From NCBI GenBank assembly GCA_004794655.1, contig SMMW01000001.1, positions 8,877,501 to 8,941,500 of the forward strand: a stretch of 64,000 nucleotides of DNA. The letters are read 5' to 3'. Positions 1-15,572 of the stretch are shown here, one piece after another. Positions within the stretch are counted from its first letter, which is position 1; each line of letters opens with the position of its first letter. The notes beneath the pieces are model-generated. The model saw only the letters and a list, made by a program, of their open reading frames with translations, ran no database searches and was not told where the DNA came from. This DNA is from Marisa cornuarietis. Its lineage: Eukaryota; Mollusca; Gastropoda; Architaenioglossa; Ampullariidae. Position numbers and translations under genes: made by a program.

Positions 1-840
1 AGTATTCAAGTCATATTCCAGTAGAACATTATCCAATACCACCCCTTCACGGTCATTCGCAAACAACTGGATGAATATCATTTAAACCCGCATGATTCGC
101 AGTTTGGACTAGCACTTATTAGTGGTATTGTTCATCAGCTTTTACTTCGGTTGTCTCGACATTATATGCTATTCGTAAAAGGGTTACCGCCAGATCACAA
201 TTTGGTTAAATTAATGATTAAGTAATGAGTCCAGCAGACTTTCCCTAAGGGCAGAATTCGCTGAACAAGTGTTATTCACGATTGTCTTCTTCAAATCTTT
301 CTATTTAACTCGGGTTCTCAATTGGATCTTTAAGACGATTCTTAAATGAAGTGATTAGAATGTGACCCAACACGCTGCAGCAGATGTCAATGAAATGATC
401 AAAAACATTTTAAGGGGCACCAAGGAAAGAAACCTAGAGGCAAAGATCTTTTGAAACATGACGTCACCAAACACATTCTGTCGGATGATGTGAATTCCGA
501 TGACAAAAATGCATTAATGTATTATTTCCCGTTATGTATTATCTCCTGTTATGGACAACAGTAGAAAGCTGACTGATACTGGATACATAGGTATACATAT
601 ATATATATATATATATTTATGATACTGTTATATTTATTTATAAATGAAGATGACTTAGGGACTACATTTGTGTTGCATTGACCAGCAAATGTAAAGATTA
701 CTTTACATGTGAAACCCAACGGTGTTTCAAAAATGTCATGTCCTTAGCGCATGAACAACGCATCAATCTAAATGTAAGTTTTTGATAATAATCTACTGAA
801 ATCAAGTTTCTGATACCCGCTTGTGCCAAAAGTATGTGGA
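1..840. other. No recognised gene
   Basis: AT-rich sequence with a short TA run near 598-616. A stretch at 250-300 resembles 10110-10150 at the left edge of an RTE insertion, so it may be LINE debris. I see no open frame worth reporting. Confidence 0.6.
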
Positions 841-945
841 GTACGAAATGAATGGAGAAGTTCACAAATTGGAGATGGCCACCAGAGTACCAAGATGGAG
901 TTATAGTAAGGTCAGTTAAAGGTCAGGTCATTTACGAGGACGAGG
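841..945 (-). pseudogene. Relic of the last exon of a sixth receptor gene
   Basis: The plus strand here aligns with the gene A last exon around 2565-2672. It shares the block reading gagtaccaagatggagttat and the block ggtcagttaaaggtcaggtc, and has one gap of about 14 bases plus many substitutions. The matching part of the intact protein runs from the extracellular side of TM6 into TM7. No open frame remains and no other exon was found next to it. RTE LINE debris begins immediately to its right, which probably removed or buried the rest. Confidence 0.7.
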
Positions 946-2240
946 ACGGCCACTTGGCACTCACCAGATGGACTGGTTCATAGCCAAATCGACTTCACCA
1001 TGCTGCCTAGACGATTCAAATCCAACATCAACTAAAGCCCAAGACGAGGACATATGCGAGCCCTGACGTAGCGATCATGATCTTGTTTTAAGAAGCCTGA
1101 AGCTGAAAACGAAGCTCCACTCAAACATCTCTCGAATTTGCTTTGGTTTGGAGAAGCTGGAAGACCCAAACGTTGCAGAAGTCTTCAAGGCTACAGTTGG
1201 AAGTAAACTTACCGCACTGTACTGTGATGTAGACACCCTCACCAGAAACATCAAAGAGGTGCTACTGTCAACAGGACAGGACGTTCTAGGACGTCAAATC
1301 AAGAAAAAAAAACAACCTGGGTGACGAATGACATTCTAGATCTCTGTTACCTAAGGAGGACCTCGAAGAGAGAGAACGGAAAAGCAAATTTGAATTAGCT
1401 TTCAAATAAAAGAAGTGAATTGTGCCATCAAGAAAGGGATGAAACCAGCTAGTAAAAACTGGATCAAAGGCCAATGCCGGACCATAGAGTAGGGAATGGC
1501 ACAGGGTGACAACAAAAAAGGCCCTGCAGCTACTAAGGACCCTAATCAAGACAGATCAACACAAGACATCAGTCATCAAAGACAGCCGTGGCTAGCTTCT
1601 GACAGAAAGCACTGCTATACTCAGACGATGGACTGGATATTACAAAGACCCGTACAACGTCCAACTGAAGACAGACGTTAACATTCTTCAAAACAACAAG
1701 ACTAGATCCATCAAAACTACAGACATACCAGTCCTACGAGAAGAGATCGAAAGAGCAGTACGCAGTGTAAATGGAGGAAAGTCATATGGGTTGACAAAGT
1801 TGAGCAGAGCAGATCTTTAACTGACAAAGAAGCATCTTCAACATCAGAAGGACTTCTGTCACAGCTTCATAGACTTTATAAAGATTTTCGACAGAGTCTA
1901 GCACGAGGGGCTATGGCATGTGGTGCGAAAATTCAACATCGAAGAATGCCGTGTCCAAGTCATCGAAGCGCTGTACTACTGGGTAACAAGAAAGTTGCTT
2001 ACTTTTACACGACAGTGAATATACATCAAGGATGCCCCTGTCGCCTGTGGTGTAAAGCATCTTCTTGGTGAACATCACGCGTAAAAGTTCCATGACCACC
2101 AAACCATTTCCATCGTTGGAAGGCCGATTTGCAGCCTATGCTTGGAGATCTGTTAGCATGTGCTAGCAAAGAACTGCAGGATCTTACCAACAATCTGACA
2201 AACAGTTCGAATCGGCAAAAGAATAAAAGTTGTTGATATA
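946..2240 (+). mobile_element. Decayed RTE-like LINE fragments
   Basis: Plus-strand translation gives broken reverse-transcriptase sequence. The clearest part is about 1850-2050, which matches the intact copy at 60370-60560 (protein motif F-I-D-F-K-K-A-F-D-R-V-W-H-E-G-L-W in that copy). About 970-1300 resembles 42600-42890, a region between the endonuclease and RT. Many stops and indels are present. No frame longer than about 60 codons survives. Confidence 0.6.
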
Positions 2241-2493
2241 TTATATACACATTTATGAAGAAATGGTGTACATATGTATTCGACGTATGCACTACGTTTG
2301 TGTCTCCTTGACCAACGATTTTTAAGCTTTCCGTAACCAGATCTGTAAACCTCTTAGGTGAGTACATTTGCTTTCAAAAAAATTTAATTTCAGTAATGTG
2401 TGAAACACATATTATACTGACCTCAGATTTCTTATATCTGCTGGGGACAAAACTTTGATGACGTCGCAACTTAACTGTTATATAGTGTTGACA

Positions 2494-5180
<2,687 letters not shown>

Positions 5181-5390
5181 TTTGACGTTCTGTTTGACAT
5201 CCAGACAACCGCATTCATTGTCAGACAACATCAACACCCCGAGAGCATGAGTTATGTCTTTAACCGATTACCGCCAGTTAATTGCATGATGCGATTTCAA
5301 ATGTTTAAAGCATTGATTGTCAGCATGTTATTGGTTTTCAAAATTTGTTATTGTCCGTTCAGATCAGGTTATCACCATAGCTTAACTCAC

Positions 5391-5420
5391 CTCAGCTCTG
5401 AACCTGTGCAAAGGGAGATG
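5391..5420 (-). other. Possible 5' leader exon end (gene A)
   Basis: Upstream of genes A, B and C a short block is conserved that, on the coding strand, reads roughly ccttttgctcagg...ctaag and is followed by GTGAGT or GTGAGA, a good splice donor. For A the donor is at 5389-5390. The exon's 5' limit is not visible. The idea that it is a noncoding first exon spliced to an acceptor just before the ATG is inference. Confidence 0.35.
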
Positions 5421-6700
5421 ATCAGGTGTACCTCTACCTTATCCTACCTTCTAGAAGTTAAATGTCTGGTTTCAGTCATCATTGCCGCTTTGCCCTTTTG
5501 GGCATTGTTGCCAAGTCCATGCTTTTAAATATTTCTAAAGAAGAATACGTGAAAGAGACTAATTTCCATATCTGAGATATTAGTCAAGATTATCTGAGTC
5601 ATTGAATGTCTTTCTAGTTAATGTATTTTGCGGACAATCAGTGCAGTGTTTACTCTGAAAATTTATAAAATTAGCGGGAAATCCGTGTACTCGGAAGAAA
5701 AATAGTTTTTGCACAAACATTGGTCCAAAAGTTTTTATAATAAATAAGTTGATAAAAGTTCAATCATTATAAGATGGTGGGCTATATTTTTATAAGCTGT
5801 GTTTTTGTTTTTATTTTAATGCTGAATAACACATAACTTTGTTGACTATTACTTTTTTTCTGTATATTTGTTGTGCGAAAGTATAATGAGGACTACATTC
5901 CAGTCTTAGTACAGAAAATGCAAGAAATGCTCTGTACCTGAGTATCATCGATGTTTTTAAATTGCTGTATTTATTTTGTAAGTAAATAAGTTTCATATTT
6001 GTGTCCATGTGCGCATGCAATCCTTTATGTTGTGCACGTGCGTGTGTATGTGAATCCACTTATTCCTCAGGATCCAGTGCTGACAGGAAGCCAAATGTAA
6101 AATCAATTTGAGGAATAATCATCATTTAACAGCAGTCGTTCTTTACCTACCACAGAATTGAATTTCTTTAGTCTTTCAGTTTGGTTCAAAAAAATGAGAG
6201 ACAAATAAAAAATTTTTGTGATTCATTTCTATTTCTCATTTTTTCCATGCTCATTTAACGGACATCTTTTAATTATTTACAACTGCTCTCAAAGAAAGAA
6301 ACGTTCAAATTTGTTTCAGATATAGATTTTTCTGCTTACCGAGTGGTGTCTTTCTAGTATATTAACAGATGTTTTACCTGTGTTACAGGTGAGTGATATC
6401 AACCTAGCTGCTACTGCGAATTTATCCGTTATGCCGATTTATGTTTTATTGTCCTTGAATTTTTCAAATGTTCCCATTAAAGAGTAAATGATATTAAGAA
6501 CTCAAATGTGGTTTTTCAGTTATATGGGTAGATGTGTTACATGTTTCACAGCTGAGAGTCAAGAGCTGACCTAGAACTTAATCCAACTTTCATAGTTGCT
6601 GCTTCTAGAAGCGATTTCACAGTCACTCTCAGCCTGCTCTCATACACGAGAAACAGAGAGTCAAGCCATGCAAGCATTTTAAAAAAATGTTTGGTTCGTG
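5421..6700. other. No recognised gene
   Basis: AT-rich intergenic sequence upstream of gene A. No coding frame, RNA gene or repeat that I can recognise. It would hold the promoter of gene A. Confidence 0.6.
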
Positions 6701-7366
6701 TTCATTTCTGCCTCTTCCCATCTATTCGGGTTTAGTGTAGATAGAAGTGTCTAGAACTTTAAAAAGCTGAGTGACCAAAAGTGATGTACAGTAATGCATA
6801 TGAGATGTTCCAAAATCTCTGTATCATGGAAAAAAATCAGGATGAAAAAATATTACAAATCATAAAATGAAAAAAATCATTGATGACAGGCATATTTTTA
6901 AATATGCGGGGAATAAGAGGTAGACAAAAATACCTGTGGTGTGAAGAACTGAAAGGGAATTTACTTACAAGGAAAGAACGTACTTAAAAGACACCCTGCA
7001 CAAAGTGGCAATTTTTCTACGCAAAAGAGACATTGTCAGTCATGTCTAACACGACGGTTGTGATGATGGGAGACTTGCAATACTTTGGCAAGAAAAAAGC
7101 TTTTCTTGCTCTTTCTTTAATCATCAAAAAAGGACCAGTCCACTTCACCGAAGACCGTATGTCAGTAAGGTTCTTTTAGTCCTTTCCCTTCCCAGACTTA
7201 CCTTTCTCAGTTTTTTACGTAGATAGAAAAAAGTATCTATTTCTGCCTTTATATTCTAACTGGAATGACAGAATAGTTGTACCTACATGGAAAATATGTA
7301 AACCTTAGCACAGAATAATTGAGATGGGCCACAAGTAAAACCTAAACCTTAGCCTTCTGTCATATC

Positions 7367-7368
<2 letters not shown>

Positions 7369-7442
<74 letters not shown>
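7369..7442. repeat. (TG)n microsatellite
   Basis: Long dinucleotide run. The paralogous position in block C, 24921-24989, also has a (TG)n run, so it predates the duplication. Confidence 0.97.
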
Positions 7443-7443
<1 letters not shown>

Positions 7444-7809
7444 TGTTTAAGAGTGTGCGTGTTCTTCATACCTGATCAAATCCACACCTTTTCTTTCGAT
7501 CCTCAGTGGAATGTTCATTTCTATTTTGTGAAGTTTGAATGCTGTGTTTGGTTGGTATACTTTGCTGCAGAGTGTGATTATTTCTTTTTTTTTTACGTTC
7601 TTAGTTCTAGTTCAAGATAAAATACTACTACACCAGAAGTCGCGACAAACCCAGACTCCACCGAAAAACATGGACATGAGTCTAGTGAATACCTTGTGAG
7701 AGCAAAACATTAGTGAGTGTAAGATATGTACCGGAGGGGCTGCTGCAGGCAGATGTAGGGGAGAAAGCTAGATAAAGTCGCAGAAAAAGAGAGAGGAATG
7801 GCAGAGAGA

Positions 7810-8995
7810 GGGAGGGGTAGAAGAAGAGAGAACTTTATTGATTATGCTATCGACCAGCTCCAAAGTGTAAATGATTTTACAGGTACATAGAAAGCCTGGA
7901 ATAACTAGTAAATACACATACACTCTGACAACAATTACATGAACACTTTATCTTACAAACAAGTAGACCGTACTCTTATTTCCAGCAGTCTACAAGTAGT
8001 AAACTTTATTTTTAATTTAATTGACAGCACAGTTGCTGTCGTTACTCAGGGCAGAAGCCTACTCGCGGTAGTATGCGGTATAATGTGAGTAGTCAGAGCA
8101 CAGAGAGTAACGGTGACAGACCTAGTATCATCATTTAAATATTTCATAGTCATTTTAATAGTCAAGTAAAACAAAAAATTCGATAAAATTTAAAAAGGCT
8201 ATAGAGTTTAAAATAAAATAAGTTAATTAAAAAAGAATCCTTTTATTTGAAATGTACTCAAAAGGGTAAAATATTTTTTAGGTTTGGTCTCGGGAGTTTC
8301 TTTAAAATATACAACTTAAAATATAAAGTGATATTTTAAAAATATTTTTTCACTTATTTAATTTCATCGGTGAGACACCTAACCTACATCTAGTTATGAA
8401 GCCACTTTGAACACCAGCGTTTGGTAAACTATATAAATATACACTGACCAAGAAAGACGATTTAAAAGATCGATAGCGGACATTGGACATAATTTCTGAT
8501 CGCCAATCTTGTTGATAACAATCACGAAGCCTCTTTTTAAAAGCAGAAACAAAGAGGCTCGAGTCTTCAGCCCCGAGGCTCTACCAAGCATGTCTAAAAC
8601 CACATATAAACAACAGAAAACACACAGAAGAGGCCCACGCCACTTTTAGTTATGGATAAGTAACAACATACTGTATGCTTTGTTAGGTAATTTATTCACG
8701 GGTATGCTTGAAATAGGTAATCAGTTTTTAACAATTTCTTTTTACAAAGATATCGATAGGTAAGTGGTATCTCGACGTCTCGTCGTAAACTAGTCTGTTT
8801 GGGGTTTGTATTGGTACTCGTAGGAATTGTTTTAGAGCGAACAAATGGACTGTTTCAAGGGATTCAAATTTGCAATAAGGCCCCGCACTTCAGAAGCGTA
8901 AGTCATCATTAGTTGTATTTGGCCATTATTAAAAATACATCTGGGGAAAAATCGCCGACGGACCAAAGCACCCACAGAGATGGATTTGGGAGCTA
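7810..8995. other. Insertion of unknown type in block B
   Basis: Block C runs straight from the equivalent of 7800 to 8998, so about 1.2 kb was inserted in B or lost from C. It starts agaactttattgattatgc and has one minus-strand frame of 69 codons (8394-8603) that I do not recognise. No inverted ends are evident. Confidence 0.5.
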
Positions 8996-10089
8996 GACCG
9001 TCGTGTGTAAATCCATGATTTTTTATCTTCCCCTTGAGTGGAACGTCAAGCCCCCGTTCTCGAACATAAACCTTCAGCCCGTGACATGAATAGACATCAC
9101 GAGTTCATTATTTTACTATTTCGCTACATTAACGCCGGGCATGAAATACAAATGAAACGATTTATTATTATTATTATTAAATCCCAGCTGGAAGAGTTTG
9201 CGACAAAAATCAGTTTGGGTGGTCAGGTATCCGACCTTGTCTTAGAAATAAAGCGGAGTGTGGCGGGATGTCTGTTTTCCGTCAACCCTCATCAAAATCC
9301 TCACACTTTGACCATTGGTCGCCAAATTCGGTAGGAATACTCCTGTTGTCTCTAGGAAAGTTATAGGCTATGCTCTGTGGATGTCCGTCTCTCTGAAAGA
9401 CAGAGAAGGAGACAGAGACAACCACGGAGAGAAAGAGGGAAAAAGTCGAGTAGCCAGCAAACAATCAAGTTTACGTAGTTGACATGGGGAAAACTGTTAT
9501 TATCTACCCTTTCACTACCAGCGGGTCAGAGGGCCGTCTCTCTCCTCTTCATGACCTCTGAACGCACCCCAAACCTCTGCTGTTTGATGTGTTCCGCAGT
9601 TACAACACGTGACGTCACCCACGCGCATCACCATATTGTTTGCTCCCTCGACTGGAAACTCGAACCTTCCCTCCTTCCGTTGTCCACCACAACTGTCAAC
9701 CACAAGACGAGAAAATGACATCACGAGTACAGCAAGTGCTTCATCATTTCGCTTAAAGTAGGCCACGCACTTCAGTTACTCGTTAAGCTTGACGTAAGTG
9801 AAATGGCATCTCGTAAGCTGAGCATAAAATCACAGTCACAAGAGATCAATTATCTGGGCGACGCCGAGTTCCTTGATTAGTCTGTTTCTTGGCTAGTGTG
9901 ATATAAAGCCTGCATGAGTTGCAGTTTGCATCATTTGGGTTCCACTTCTTAGGGACAGAGCCTTCTTGTTTGACAACTTTGTCTTTGGCATATATTAAAA
10001 ATTTACATTATTTATGAAAATAGGATTTTGTGAAATAAAGACTCTTTTGTAATAATTGTTAGTGTTTAATACTTAGTTCAGTAGCAGCG

Positions 10090-11660
10090 AGACAGTGCAG
10101 ACATCTTTGAGCAAGTGTTATTCAGAGTTGTCTTTGAAAGATCCACAAGACATTACCAATAGACTACAAGGAAAGGGGCTTTGATGAGAACAAAGGCAGA
10201 GCTAGCACAAAGCAAAGATCTACATGAACGGAGAACAGCTTAGAGAGGTCAACATCTGAAGTACCTGGAAGCCACGCTGTTCAAAGATGGTCAGTCAGTT
10301 GTCCCTTGACCGGCACCTGTTGGGGGGCGGGGAACATGGGTAGACACGTCTGGTGACAGGGCCCGCCACTCTTGCATATTTGGGGCGACAGTGACTAGTC
10401 CAGTCTTTGAGGTTCGTAAGCCAGTTCTTCCTCTGGACACCGCGGCGTTGACTACCCTCAAAGGTGCCTTGAAGGACAGTCTTTGACAAGGTGTTGTGCC
10501 GGGTCACATGGCAAAAAAGACCAGCTTACATCGCTTGACTGTTGAAAGTAGATGTACCTGATGTCCTACGAGTGTGGCCATCTTTTTCGTACGAAGTCGT
10601 TGTTTTTATGTTCTTTGTATGAGAACCGGAGGAGCCTCCTCAGGCACTTGTTTTGGAATGCCTGGATTCTCCTTTCCGTTTCCGTAGAGCAGTATCGGTA
10701 CTACCAGGGATTTGTAGCTTGTATTTGGCGGTAAACCTGATCGTATGGCTATGCTAGATCCTATCTAGCTCAGCCATTGCCGCTGTTGCCAATTGTGATC
10801 CTGATGTGGATGTCTGGCGTGAAGCTGCCGTCCTTGGAGAGAGTGGCTCCCATGCTTACCTCTTGGAGCTCTACCCAGTTCATATAGATCTCTGCTTTGC
10901 CCCTGCCATGGATCATAACTTTGCTCTTTTCAGTGTTGGCCTCCATTGAGCTGTCTGTCAGTCTGTTGGTGAGGTCACAGTTCTTTATTAGTGACTGTTA
11001 ACAGATCTATATCGTCTGCAAAGCGTAGGTTGCATGTTGAAATGAAAGTATGATGGTCGTGGAGGGCTTCGAGCACGATGCTCTCCAAGTAGAAATTAAA
11101 CAGGACCGGTGATATGGCCATCCTTGATGTACGCCTACTTTGGAGCGAATGTGACCGCTATATGGTTATTCAGCAGTACTGCACTCGTTGAGCTATTATA
11201 TAGCGCTTCGGTGACTTGAACGAGGCCTTCCTCGATGTTGAATTTTCGTATCATATGCAATGCCCCCTCGGGCCAGACTCTGTCGAATGCCTTTTTAAAG
11301 TCAATGAAGTTGTGGTAGAGATCTCGCTGATGCTGAAGTTGCTATTCTATAAGGATGCGACAGTTGAAGATGTGCTCAACTGTGCTTCTACGTGGTCTGC
11401 AGCCAGCCTGTTCTTACGCAGTTCCTCTGCGGTGGTGCTGATGCGGTTCTGTATGACCTTTAGCATGACCTTACTTACCTGGATGGTTGATAAGAAATCC
11501 AAATCAGGATTGCAACACCAACTGCAGCAATGACCAGGATGCGCAAGATTTGGCACAACAGCACCATCATGTTTGCTACCAAGTAGCAAGACTCTACAAG
11601 TACTTTATGGTTCTCCATTTACGAAACATTAATTTGCTTATTGCTACAGAAACAAGAATC
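10090..11660. mobile_element. Rearranged RTE-like LINE insertion in block B
   Basis: Block C lacks this segment: 10060-10087 joins to about 11690 in the alignment with 26110-26150. The left 200 bp is plus-strand RTE sequence (about 10190-10290 matches 60825-60910). From 10295 onward the element is on the minus strand, with the C-terminal part at 10295-10507 and RT parts to about 11590. The inversion resembles twin priming. All frames are broken. Confidence 0.6.
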
Positions 11661-12160
11661 CATACATTCAATAATACGCTTGTATGCTACGGCCACATAG
11701 CCCCGCATAACCTTCAAAGACCGTCCTCCAGTGTGTCGTGGAGAGACGTTGACGGCAGGACTTGCAGTTGGCATGTGTTTTGTCAGCCGTTACGTCTCTC
11801 CGGTTTTCGAAATAAGGGGCTCAATGAAGTAAATGCCCCACGCTTAACAGCGAACCTTAGAATCTTCAATATGGCTCTAAACTGAAATGACCAGCCGATC
11901 ATGCCATCATGCTGCAAAACATGCGAAATGAAATAAAAAAAAATAGTGTTATGGTCAGAAATGAAGAGATGGAGAATTATAGAGGTAAGTACACACAGCG
12001 TTGCAAAACACAATTATTTTTTTTATATTGATGGACATAAATATCATATGTAAAATATAAAAAATTATGTCATTCCATTGGGTTAAACACGTATTATACT
12101 AAATTTATTATATCCGCTTGGAACAAAATTTTGATGACGTCGCAACTTCTTGTGTTGACA

Positions 12161-15086
12161 CTAGTTCTTTTTGCACTGCAATATTTCTTTCAAAGTTGAA
12201 CGAAAGCGAGAGCCCATGCGGTAGTAGATGATGAAGTTCATGGAGCAGTTCACTAAGCGCAGATGAGTGATAATTCTCCACAGTACCAAGACGGTGTTAT
12301 AGTAACGCCCGCTGAAGGTCAGGTCGCTGACGAGGAAAGAAGATGTCTGAACGATGACTACGGGAGACAGGCAGATGATGAACAAAACGGAGGAAGCAAC
12401 GAGCATTTTAGTTATTGCCACTTCTTTTCCTGAAAGTCGAGAAGAATCTTTCGTCGGTTCTTTCATCTCTTCTGTCGTCTTGACTGACACCGCTCCGTGT
12501 TGTTGTCGCCAGTGCGCGGCCTGATGCAGTTTGATGATGGTAAGAATTGTGGTGATAATAATGACGAATAGGAGAACGATAGTAAAGACAACGGAGTAAA
12601 TCAAAACATCGATGATCTCAAACGCTGACTTGTTCTCCATGTAAAAGCTGAAAAAATATTTGAATGTTAAACGCCTAAGATTTTCTTTTGTTGATTGACA
12701 TCATCGCTATCGCCATATTTGTCATCATAACCATAATCATTATCATCGTGTATTGTGCTATCTAACTGGTGTAGGCATATATTCCAGCGCAAATGCGCAA
12801 ATACGCAAATAACGGATTCTCACCTGGTCAAGCCGGCTATGCTATCTGTCTGATTCGTGATGGGATCAAACACACAGATGAAGATGTGCTTATAGCCAGC
12901 AGTCAGTGTTATGCCGCCCACCAGAAATACACTTGTAACCAAGATGACCCAGGCCATGGTGGAGGTCTTGAGGTATTTCTGCGCCTTTAAGGGACTGAAC
13001 ACACAGAAACACCGCTCACACGCGATCACGCAGGTCAGGAACTGAGAGACCCACATGAACCCCGTGAAACCTGGTTGTATAGAATGTTTTTTTGAAAATG
13101 AAGTTACTTAACTCCTTTAGTAAGTAACTATTTTTGTTAGATCGCTAAATAAAGGGTTTCTTAAAGTAGAGTTATCCTCTACACAAAAAAGAAGGTGTAA
13201 TTACATGTATACTTAAAACAGATAAACCTAGAGATCATATCAAGAACTGGGGACCAGTCACTCTCTTAAATGTGATATATCAGATTAGAGCAGCTTGTAT
13301 TGCAAATAGAATGAAAAAGTTTTTACTATCTCTTATTCATGAAGATCAGTCCGGTTTTATCTGTGGACGATATCTTGGGGATAATATGACTGATATATGA
13401 CCTGATTGAACATTTAAATGTAAATAAATAACCTGGTTTACTAGTATTCCTTGGATTTGAAAAAGCCTTCGATAGTATTCGCTGGAGTTTTATGCTTGAT
13501 GTTCTACATTCCTTAGGCTTTCGCCTCCTTTTCTGTAGATGTATATTAAACAAATGTAAAAATGCTCCAAGAATAACTATCAGTGAATATCTTGTTCTAT
13601 TTGGACGTAGTAATAACTTTGAGACAGATGTTGTATTCGACTTAATTTTACTGCTTGCAAAATCATAATATATTATTGCAGATTTTAAAAAGTCACCCCC
13701 CCCCCCAGCTAGAACCTTTCATTCTAATATTGAAATACAGATATACCATTGAAAAAATTAAGGGATATGTAGAAATAAACGAAGAAAAAACAATGGCTAC
13801 CCAACAAAGAGCTTGTTACCTAGACATAAATAGTGAATTATATATATACAGATATAAATGTTGTAACATTTGTCACTTTCAAACATAATACTTGACTGAA
13901 GTGGCTGCTTCTATCTTACACCAAGAGTGACAGCCTGAGAAAATTTTATAATGAATGCTGTTTCACTCTCATGTTATTAAAAAAAGAGGATGACACATGA
14001 CCTTCTGTAAAACCTTTGTGGAGGGTATTAGGAGCAGTGTTAGATAAAAGAGGATAAAAATACAAGTGGGTGATAATATTTTAGATACCTCTGTGACTTG
14101 AACAAAAACTGATAAAAGACTGTGTATACATTGTATTGGACAGCTTGCTTGACAGATGAATGTATTAAATGACTGTTACCTTATGTGTATATGTTTGTTT
14201 TATGCTTTCAAATATTGTATTTTATATGTTATGCATCTGTGCAACAGAAGTAATGCTGGAAAAAAAACTATTTTTATCGAATAAAGCAGCTTTAATAGAA
14301 TTTTAGCTCTTCAACGTTCGCTTCATCAATCATTTAGTGCAGCAACGTCTTCAAAAAGAAAATTCTAGAAATTCTACAGACCGGCAATACTGACCTACTG
14401 TGTACTGAAGGAAGAAGCCTGACTGCACGTTAAACAAGTTCCTGTACATCTTCTCAGCATTCAGCAGAAACTGTACTGTCAGGGCCACGAGGTCGGCCAG
14501 AGAGAGTGTGAAGAGACACAAGTTGATTCTCTCTCTTAGTCCTTGTCGATAAAAGATGGCTATGTTGATGATGTTGGCGGGGAATCCGAAGGCGAACAGA
14601 AGTGGAGACGCGGTAGCACAGAGAATACTCGTGATCCAGAACTCGGTCTGCAGAATAAAGTCATGAAAGTTATCACACATCGTTTCGTTTGAGTCTTTTA
14701 CTTTTATTGATCGTATTTATTGATGTATGAAAGCAAAAGTTGCCAAAACAACAACGCAAAAGTTTAATTTTAGAAGTCTTAGCTGAAGTGGGTTGAGGGG
14801 CCATCTCAGCGACTCTGGGAGGTCATCATGAGTGCATTTTTTGCTATGTTAAAAAAATCTCACACAACCATATTGTCAATAAATTTCGGTATTCATCCGT
14901 TTTACAACTATATCACTTTACCTTGTGACTGATAAGGTCGAGTGGGTTGTCCCAGAGCTTGAAACCATCTGACTGCTCTATAACGCACCCTTGTGGAACG
15001 TTTGGCTCAGCGCTGACGACGGTTACCATGACAGCTTGAATACGATCTTCTGCAGGAAGTGACGTCATCTGCGATTTGCTCGCCAT
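12161..15086 (-). CDS. Receptor gene B: rhodopsin-like 7TM GPCR, candidate chemosensory receptor
   Basis: Exons are 14922-15086, 14395-14647, 12824-13070 and 12161-12647 (1152 bp, 383 residues). All splice borders are GT-AG, with phases 0, 1 and 2 as in gene A. The protein keeps the LADL motif of TM2, ERC at the end of TM3, CLSP in TM6, the NFIIYY form of NPxxY, and the short tail ending QCKKN. The last exon starts SFYMENKSAF. Intron 2 is 1324 bp because a decayed Tx1/L1-like fragment lies in it; the same intron is 176 bp in gene C. A tttatt at 12104-12109 gives an AATAAA on the coding strand about 55 bp past the stop. The gene lies in a duplicated block shared with C and is its closest relative together with A. 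Confidence 0.85.
13190..14260 (+). mobile_element. Decayed Tx1/L1-like LINE fragment in intron 2 of gene B
   Basis: Plus-strand translation around 13245-13510 gives N-W-G-P-V-T-L-L-N-V, then H-E-D-Q-S-G-F-I-C-G-R-Y, then F-E-K-A-F-D-S-I-R-W, the order of RT motifs typical of Tx1/L1-clade elements. Stops interrupt the frame. The same intron in gene C lacks about 1.1 kb here, so the fragment arrived after the B/C duplication. The exact ends are not resolved. Confidence 0.55.
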
Positions 15087-15131
15087 CTCTAGTTGACATA
15101 CAGCCAGTCACATGCATTTCTAACGAACATA

Positions 15132-15170
15132 TCAATATCTCGAGAACATAACAGGGTATTTGCTCGCCAT
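15132..15170 (-). other. Short upstream ORF made by a duplicated start region (gene B)
   Basis: A roughly 90-bp segment that includes the start codon and first four codons (MASK) is repeated in tandem upstream of the true start. The outer copy opens a 12-codon frame, MASKYPVMFSRY, then stops. Gene C has the matching frame at 28922-28960 with one residue changed. Genes A and D have a single copy. Whether it is in the mature mRNA is unknown. Confidence 0.45.
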
Positions 15171-15572
15171 CTTGACGTTCTATTTGACATTCATCCGATA
15201 TTATACATTTCTACCCAAAATGTCAATATCTCGAGAACATAACATTATTCATCTACATGAACTTTCACCCCAAACTTCAAATCTTTAAGACATTGTTCAC
15301 TAACTCGCTTGCGTTGCCCAGCCGTACATTTTGTAACTGAAGACATTTTGGTGCAGTTTCACTGGGACAATAAAACTGGGTTTTTCAAATTATAATTTCC
15401 TTACATAAGACATTTTACTAACTTTATTTGGGAGGGAGAAGGTGGAGACGAAAAACCACAGTTTCTACTCGACGATTTGTCTGTTTAGAGACACTTTGTT
15501 TACTGCATCTGTTTATTATCGACACTAATTGAGTTTCACACCTTTTTCAAAAATCTATTTGTCCTGAAATAG

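Noticed and set aside
12793..12990. Antisense frames over exon 3 (also 27416-27631)
   Set aside because: They are the opposite strand of the conserved exon 3; not open in all five genes and without any recognised feature. An antisense RNA is not excluded, only a protein.
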